Assembly: GCA_963575645.1 (NCBI GenBank)
Contig: OY754470.1
Coordinates: 30,238,501-30,302,500, forward strand
Length of the DNA stretch: 64,000 bases
From: Xanthostigma xanthostigma
Lineage: Eukaryota; Arthropoda; Insecta; Raphidioptera; Raphidiidae
Direction: 5' to 3'
The notes under the pieces are model-generated. The model did no database searches. It was not told the DNA's origin and worked only from the letters and a program-made list of their open reading frames with translations. Within the stretch, counting starts at the first letter, position 1, and each line of letters starts with the position of its first letter. Both the position numbers and the translations under genes were made by a program. Shown piece by piece: positions 57,379 to 64,000 of this stretch.

Positions 57379-58694
57379 ATGTCATCAGCTTCGAGTACAT
57401 CAGACTCGTTAGCACATTTAGATGACCATTATGTGAGTGATACACATTATACCGAGGACATTAATAGAAAAATGCGTGTTCCAAAGAGAATTCGCGTTGG
57501 AGGAGAACAGAATGACGATTTTCCAAATGGAATGATTGGTGGTAATTGGGCGAACGCTATGAACCAGGAACGCTTTGATATGCAAGTACCGGAACGTATC
57601 ATTGTCGGAGGATACGGACAGAGAATAGGTGAGGAACAAGTCAAAGTCAATAATACGTGACCAAAAATACGCTGTCTTTGTTAGTTAGCATTTGTCAATC
57701 GCGAATCTTCTAAAACTGATCGACTTAGATGTTGCATACTATAACATAGTATTCAAACATGCTTAAGTTGCATTTTCTTTTTGCTTGCTGTCGACGTGTA
57801 AATAACTTATAATCGAACTTTTGCTAATCAAGAAAATCGCTTCCGTTTGTTATGTTTTATATCAGTTTTTATGTAGAGAAATTTTGTAGATAAGCCTAAG
57901 TATAATGTAAATCAGAGATTTGGCAGTTATCCAGTTCAACATTGGAAATGGCATTCTAAATCATTGACATTTAAACTTGATTTGATAGATATTTTTAGCC
58001 CCCAAACAGTTAAACCCAAGGGATATTTCAATAATGATGTTTTAGTTTTCTGTTGATGTGGAGATTGACACTCGGAAAGACCCTAAAATATTTGTCGTAA
58101 ATTTATCGGTTTAATAATTTTGTAAGATTTTTAGTATACAAATAATACATAAATTTCTGAGAACAAAATATGCTTTTTATAGGAACGAAAGCATTACCCC
58201 GTGAAATTATGTTGGAAAATCAAATGATGCCCCCAGACCCTGGTCTTGTCAGAGTGGCAACACCACCAAAAACAATTACCCTTGATAAAGCCGTATATCC
58301 CAGTGGTAGAGACCCTCCCTATGAACCATCGGAAGCAACAGCTATTGTAAAACCAAAGCTAAGATACGATTTAAATGGAAGTGATATAAACATTTCACAT
58401 AGGTAATAATAATAATAATAATAATTAGTTATTTGCTATCTAAAGCGTACAACCTGACATAGAAGTTTTTGTATGTGAATTTTTAGAGACTCAATAGCAC
58501 CAATCGGTATCGGCGGGGAAGGTTTAAGCACCGCAGAAGAAGTGCTGCATTTACGAAAACAATTGGCTAAACTTAACAGGAGGGTAATGGCTATCGAATT
58601 AGAAAATATGCAACGGCAACAAAAAGAAAAATTCATTTACGGAATTGGACTTGCGTATTTTCTTTTAAAAGCTATTATATGGCTTAATAAGTAG
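57379..58694 (+). CDS. MFF: Mitochondrial fission factor (MFF / Tango11), three exons
   Basis: MFF is a tail-anchored outer-membrane adaptor that recruits the dynamin DRP1 for mitochondrial and peroxisomal fission. Exons: 57379-57628, 58183-58402 and 58487-58694 (678 nt, 225 aa), all junctions GT-AG and in frame; start ATG 57379. The two characteristic repeats are seen as YTEDINRKMRVPKRIRV and MQVPERIIVGG, the segments that bind DRP1 in other animals. A middle block has ATPPKTITLDKAVYP. A coiled coil (LRKQLAKLNRRVMAIELENM) precedes a single C-terminal membrane helix (IYGIGLAYFLLKAIIWL) that ends two residues before the stop, the tail anchor. Size suits short insect forms; vertebrate forms are longer because of alternative exons. 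Alternative splicing is not visible here. Confidence 0.95.
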
Positions 58695-58898
58695 TAATCT
58701 TATGCTGAGATCGTTAATGAGAATAATTAACTTTCAGTTTTTGAACAGTGTAAATTGTGGAGATATAGTATGGCGTATTGTACATTAATTGCATTTTATT
58801 CAGTTGTTAAAAGTGTTATAATTTGAATGCTATTTACTATTTATGAAAACTACTTTTTAAACATTTTAGAATGTCGGTTATAGTCTGCATTTTTTTTT

Positions 58899-58904
58899 AA
58901 TAAA
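58899..58904 (+). terminator. Polyadenylation signal of MFF
   Basis: AATAAA about 205 bases after the stop, following a T run. Confidence 0.55.
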
Positions 58905-60134
58905 AAGTATGCCAGAAAATTATTATTAAAACTTGCGTTTCCTCGTATTTAAACTTTATTGTTGCACGGGAGATTAAAATGGAAGTAAAATGAGATGCAC
59001 ATCATATTGTGATCATTATTTTTAAGTTTAGTGTCTTTGACCAAGAATGTTCTTAACCTTTTTTTTTTTCATATATAGCTATCTACTTTTAATCAATCGA
59101 AACATTTAAGAAAGAAAATTAAAAGTTGCGTTTTGCTAAAAAAAGTAACAAGAAGTCTGTTAAGAATGGTAAAATAATTTATTTTTGATCCAAATACAGT
59201 AGAACGCCGATTATCCGAATTAATTGGGACCGGGGTCAATTCAGATAATCGGACATGTAGTGTCTTGCCTCTAGCTTTCAACCATAACAGTTGAAATATA
59301 TCTGGACTCCAGCGAGTTCCAACTTCGACGTGAGCTGATATCATTGTAGCGTCTACACGGCAATTGTCACTCGCATTTTTGTATTCTTGCGTCCCCACAA
59401 AACTTGTTTTTATTGAAAAAATACTTGGTTTTAATTTTTTATATTACGCTTAGGACCGATTCGGATAATTGGCGATTCGGTTAATCGGCGTTCTACTGTA
59501 GTCACAAAATTATTAAATATGTGGCTTAAAAGACACTGAAAAAATTTCTGTATCACATTGCTTTTATTTAATAGAAACATTTTCGAAGCTGTTGGTGTCA
59601 ACGTAAAATAATATAAACATTATTTTCATGTATGTTTACATTTAGTGACTATCTCACTATAATAATGTTATCTTCAATTTGAAATTTTTTGAAACATTTC
59701 ATATTTCAAGAATGTAACATATTACTTTAAGAATATAAAATATGAAACGTACTGATGTTTTTAAAAATTAAAATGTCATTGTTTTTCCTTACTCTGCTGG
59801 ATATGATCTGACCATGATCAAGGTAAACGTTACCTGTGTCCTATCCTAAATTATAGTCTCCTCACATCGCTTACTTCCTGTCTATTCATTGCTGGAATTG
59901 TATAATACTATAGAATATAGAACAGAATACGTTAGTAAATTGAAGTGGATTATCAAACATACGTCATACAAATACAAAAAACGCCTGGGCAGATCGAGAA
60001 ATAAAACTGAAGGATCGTGAAATAATCAGCTCGATAACCGACTATTACGATTAACTGGAATACTGATAATCGCAGATTAACTGTAATCGTTTCATCACTA
60101 GTCAAAGTATTATTTTCTTATAAATAAATTAACA
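58905..60134. other. Intergenic between MFF and bystin (tail to tail)
   Basis: Apart from the pogo-like element at 59197-59498, I see only AT-rich unique sequence. Confidence 0.45.
59197..59498. mobile_element. Pogo-like MITE (302 bp) with TA duplication
   Basis: The termini CAGTAGAACGCCGATTATCC and ttaatcggcgttctactg are inverted and flanked by TA (59195-59196, 59499-59500). This is the Tc1/mariner-pogo pattern. The interior has open codons on the minus strand but no recognised transposase motif. Confidence 0.8.
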
Positions 60135-60140
60135 TTTATT
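60135..60140 (-). terminator. Polyadenylation signal of bystin
   Basis: AATAAA on the minus strand, 54 bases beyond the stop. Confidence 0.6.
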
Positions 60141-60193
60141 TTTATATCGTAAATTTTAAAAACAATATTTAAATACATAATATTTTGTAACGT

Positions 60194-62597
60194 TTAATCA
60201 GTATCTGTTTTCATAGGTTCGCAAATTTCACTATCTCTGCATTTAGCATTCTGTAATTCCCGTCGTATTTCTGGTGTAATAGATATGTGGGTTTGAAATC
60301 TAAGTAATTCTAATAAAGCTTCGCGCTGTTCACTCGAAATGTCTCCTTTGTAACGCTGAACAAAAGTTAAAAACGCCTGATGCCACAGTACTGGCAATTC
60401 ACGAGTATCTGTTTTGAATCTGCAAAACAAATGAAAGTAGTTTTAACAATTTTCATCACGCACAAAGTGTCTGATTGGTTGTTTTGCTGTGTTGAGTTTT
60501 GAGCGACCAATGAAATGCTTATCACGCAGTTTTATTGCTACATCGGTTCGTGGGATAGACTAGGGTATCGGGGGTTAGTACTAGTGATGTGCCGGATCGT
60601 TAAAAATGTATATCCGCGGATACGGATCTGAATATGGATATTTGGTTTCAAGATCCGCGGATACGAATCTTAACTTTCTTAGAGTACGCGGCGGTAAATA
60701 TTGCACATCGACTTTTGGAAAGAGACTATCTGTTATGGGAAAAAGTTATTGACCTCTTTAAAAGTTAACTCTCATAACAGATTGTCTCTTTCCAAAGATC
60801 GATGTGCCATATCTCACTATAAAGATAGTTTTTTAGTACCTTTGAGTTATGTACTATTGGTATGGTACTCACTACGATAAATGTTTGCAATATAAAGGTG
60901 CCAAATACGATTTTAAAAAATAATCTGAATGGAATTTAACAGTTTTTCGTTATTACGTAATCACCTATATATATAAAATTTCATCTATGAATTGAAAATT
61001 AATAAGGTAAAAGATCCGCCAAAAACTAACGGATACGGATCTTTCTTCTCCCTCGGATATCCGCGGATACGGATATCCGGCACATCACTAGTTAGTACAT
61101 TGAGCCATCTTACAGACGGCACTGTCTAAAACTCGACCTATTGTTTATGTATTTCTATTTTCATGCACTGAGTGCAATATATCAAAAAAAATATCTATGA
61201 ATGCATTGCTCCTAACAGTCGGTTTATTAAATGTTAGAAGTTTGGTGAGACTTAATAATTATTCATATAATACATACCTTAAAAAGTGGAAAACAGCTGC
61301 ATCTACAACGCGATAAGGTAAAGCATATTTTTTGTCGAATAATATTCTCAGGAAAACTGAATTGGCACCAGTATAATCCATTTCCGCTATTTTAAGAAGT
61401 ACAGCCGCCGAATGAATCATTGGGAGTGAATTACGTTGAACCACAGAGCCAACAATGATTGCTTCACGCAATGTGCAAGTTCCACTCTAAAATAAATGTT
61501 ACATAATTGCTGAAATCAGATCATTACAAATCCAATTGGGAGTAAGGAGGGCTGTATGAAAAATGGATATTTCAGAATAAAATTGGTAATTTTAAGATTA
61601 AGTTTGATTACCAACCTCAAGTAAAGGCAATATTATTCCTTTCATGAATGCTCCAGGTTTGAAAAGAGCCTTTCGAAGTGCTTGATAAAGATGAAAATTG
61701 AGTCGCTTATATTCAGCTATATCGTCCCGAATTCGAGGTAATAGTACGAGATTGTAGTAACGTTGTGCCATGTTTTCTTTCAGATTTGAAGCAAATATAC
61801 GTGTTCCCTGGTACATGCCTGCTGCTGACCAGCCCATAGGATCTGAAAATAGACGTTAATTGAAAACTCATTAATAAAAGAATTCCCTTTATCGAGACAG
61901 TAACGCTATCGAAATACCTGTGATATTAAGGATTTCTTCCCAGTTTGAAAGTTTGGGTATTATTTTAAAAGCTTTAGGCAATTTTCCGCTTCTGTAGTTC
62001 TTTAAAACGTCGCGCACTCCTTCATAAATCTGTATGACTCTCGGGTCCAATTTGCTGGTTGGTTCCAAGCCAGATTCCGAAAACTGGGAATGTATTTCGG
62101 TTTGTTTTTCAGTAATCTTATCCATAATAATATCGGCTAAAGTTCTACGGGGTGCAGGATCTTTATTCATAAATAATTCTAACGCTTTCTCATCGTCTTC
62201 GTTAATTTCTATTTTTTCATAAAAATGGTCTGGTTCCAAATTATCTTCCATCTCCGACTCATCCGAATCCATATTTCCAAGCTTAACCGTTTGACGATCG
62301 GCTTCGGCAGGCGTTGGACCAAAATCTTCCCCTAATTCCATTTGTTGCTGACGAGCAGCTGATATAATTTTTTTCGATAGATTTGCGTCCACAAACTAAA
62401 ATACAGAAAAAATCAGTCATCTTATTTATGTTATTGTAAGTGTTTTTAACATCATAATGTACCTCTTCATCTTCTGCCTGTCGGAAACGAATTTTGTTTC
62501 TATTTTTTGGTTTTATAAATTTTGCATTTTCAATTTGTCTCTCTAGAGGACCATTTGGTCCGACCTTATTTCCTTTCATTTTCTTTGATTTACCCAT
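60194..62597 (-). CDS. bys: Bystin, five exons
   Basis: Bystin (yeast Enp1) is a nuclear/nucleolar factor needed for processing and export of pre-40S ribosomal subunits. Exons: 62463-62597, 61918-62395, 61616-61842, 61278-61486 and 60194-60419 (1275 nt, 424 aa; family about 430-440). All junctions are GT-AG and in frame. The start ATG 62597 gives the basic [11 protein letters not shown]-terminus. An acidic stretch ([16 protein letters not shown]) lies near residue 85-100. The conserved core follows: [37 protein letters not shown] across the exon 2/3 junction, [15 protein letters not shown], and [15 protein letters not shown] across 4/5. The C-terminus [17 protein letters not shown] is typical. 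A hAT MITE fills much of intron 4. It is head to head with MED12. Confidence 0.97.
60582..61090. mobile_element. Non-autonomous hAT element with perfect 8-bp TSD in bystin intron 4
   Basis: The ends TAGTGATGTGCCGGAT and ATCCGGCACATCACTA are perfect inverted repeats, flanked by GTTAGTAC at 60574-60581 and 61091-61098. Many atccgcggatacggat copies line both ends. An internal palindrome (about 60710-60805) has arms with ggaaagagac. It is 509 bp with no transposase. Confidence 0.9.
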
Positions 62598-63203
62598 TTT
62601 TAACGAATTATGTCTTGTTTAATCGTTTACGAAACACACGTGGAAAACACTTCCAAATAACCTAAAAAATCAATTACTTTGACAGTTCACTTCAAAATGA
62701 CCATGAAAAATAAATCAAACTAGAATACAATCTATTGTAAAAATCCATAGACTTATGTCTGTGCAGTGTGCTTACGTCAAAAAAAGGACATCACCCCCTC
62801 CCTCTGAATGTCAATGAAGGAAATATGAATAAATCCGTGAGTTGACCACACAACAGGGCAATAAGATAATAAAACCAGTCAAAATAATGCAAAATGGAAA
62901 GTAAAACAAACAAAATAAACTTAAATTTGACTGTTATTTTCAAAGACGTGGAAAAGAAACAATGAAAGCTTCTTATATATAATAATTTATAATTTTTTGC
63001 TCGCTACTTCATGAATGGGTGCCTGATAAACGCTTTGATCATCTATACATAAATGTGTCAAATTAGAAATAAAATAAAAATAAGGTAGTTCAAATACAGT
63101 GACTATATTAGTTCATTAGAATATAAAATTTCTGAAGTATTATTACATTTCTTGAACTATTTTTGTTTCAGATATTAAAAATATTTGATACTAACAAATC
63201 ACG
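62598..63203. promoter_or_regulatory. Divergent region between bystin and MED12
   Basis: It separates two opposite starts by 606 bases. The segment just before the MED12 ATG contains ttttgtttcag at about 63161-63171, a possible acceptor for an untranslated first exon. No TATA box seen. Confidence 0.4.
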
Positions 63204-64000
63204 ATGATGGCATCATTGTATGAAAAGAGGCCTTTGAAAAAGCCGAGAATTGGCCCTCCGGATGTGTATCCACAAGAACCTAAGCAGAAAGAAGATGAAC
63301 TTAATAGTGTTAATGTTAAACATGGCTTTGCAACCATGCCGCAACTTTCAGATGAATTTGGTACAGCTCGTAATTGCAATGTTACAGCAAGCAAGGTAGT
63401 AAATTATTGACAAGGTTTTTTTTACAAGCGTCCTGTGAAACTTGTAGGTACTCAAACGTAGAAGATACGAATTCAAACGATTTAAAATAGAAATGATTAT
63501 TTAGTAACGCGTTAGAATAATTAGGAATTTGACTGTACCATCATTTTTTTTTCGACTGCATGTTTCGCAATCAAGTATGAAGTACGAGCTTTACTATCTT
63601 TGAAGGCTTAAGCCGGATGGAGTGTATTATGACAAATGAAAACGCATTCTCCCATTTAGGTATCGTATATACAATACCCGAGAAATTTGCGAAAGAATGA
63701 AATGACATAAAAGTTCATCAACAATTTTTTATATTAACTAGTTTTGTACCCTCCTCTTTGCTGACACTAAGGTTTATTTTGATTAAAATCGTTCATGACT
63801 AGCTGTCATTTAGCAAACAATTTATAGTGTCCTTGACACCTTTCAGCTACCAACTGAAGTACTATATTATTACTTTGATCAATTGCTACTAGTTGTCGAA
63901 AATCATTTTCCACGGCTTTCAACGCGTTAGTTAGACAAAAAACGTATATTAACTCGATTGTAGCCAAATAAAAAGTTTCTTTTATTCAGGTGGGAGCATA
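63204..64000 (+). CDS. MED12: Mediator subunit 12 N-terminus (kohtalo), partial
   Basis: MED12 belongs to the CDK8 kinase module of Mediator and activates cyclin C-CDK8; its N-terminal segment does this. Exon 1 (63204-63395, 64 codons) begins ATGATG; the protein opens [20 protein letters not shown] and continues [18 protein letters not shown], closely following the animal MED12 start. The exon ends AGCAAG|GTAGTA in phase 0. A second exon starts at 63990 after tttattcag (VGA...) and is cut by the window edge after 11 bases. Between them is a 594-bp intron in which I see no repeat. The four codons after the donor in the open frame are intron read-through. Confidence 0.93.

Noticed and set aside
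59093..59398. Minus-strand frame across the 59197 pogo-like MITE as a protein gene
   Set aside because: It crosses the element border, has no recognised motif and no conserved start context.
1..64000. tRNA or snRNA genes
   Set aside because: I found no A/B-box pair with a foldable cloverleaf and no snRNA core motif by eye; a covariance scan could overturn this.

Overview
The window is AT-rich nuclear DNA of an animal, almost certainly an insect. The evidence is short GT-AG introns, AATAAA signals, and conserved metazoan genes (bystin, MFF/Tango11, PARL, esterase D, mitochondrial LeuRS, the MED12 N-terminus). Hemiptera or a similarly repeat-rich order is a guess from repeat style only. I saw no tRNA, rRNA or CRISPR array.

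The left two thirds (1-41700) are mostly repeats. The only clear coding sequence there is one long 5' exon (17848-19638, minus) of an unrecognised, largely disordered protein whose remaining exons I cannot find. The rest is a dense set of foldback elements, MITEs, non-autonomous hAT and pogo-like elements, LINE fragments and tandem arrays. The most striking is a 3.93-kb palindrome (24508-28440). It is built from 145-bp tandem repeats in opposite orientations on its two sides and is flanked by a perfect 9-bp duplication CTCGCCGTC, so it is a complete foldback transposon resembling Drosophila FB or Mutator-like foldbacks. Smaller foldbacks lie at 11638-11992, 12896-13353, 14417-14553, 15657-15837, 16094-16524 (second copy 28608-29036), 31385-31625, 38598-39279 and 47759-48199.

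The right third (41758-64000) is a compact gene cluster. In order: intronless mitochondrial leucyl-tRNA synthetase (+); an unrecognised 271-aa six-exon protein (-); the mitochondrial rhomboid protease PARL (+, 8 exons), head to head with it; S-formylglutathione hydrolase/esterase D (-, 4 exons); a THAP zinc-finger protein (-, 2 exons); mitochondrial fission factor (+, 3 exons); bystin (-, 5 exons); and the first exons of MED12 (+), which runs off the window. I rebuilt the exon structures from splice sites and reading-frame continuity. All internal junctions keep frame and the resulting protein lengths match the families.

Three genes act at mitochondria (LARS2 in translation, PARL in inner-membrane proteolysis, MFF in fission), but they are not an operon and the clustering may be chance. 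Introns of PARL, ESD, bystin and the 271-aa gene each carry at least one small DNA-transposon insertion, several with intact target-site duplications.
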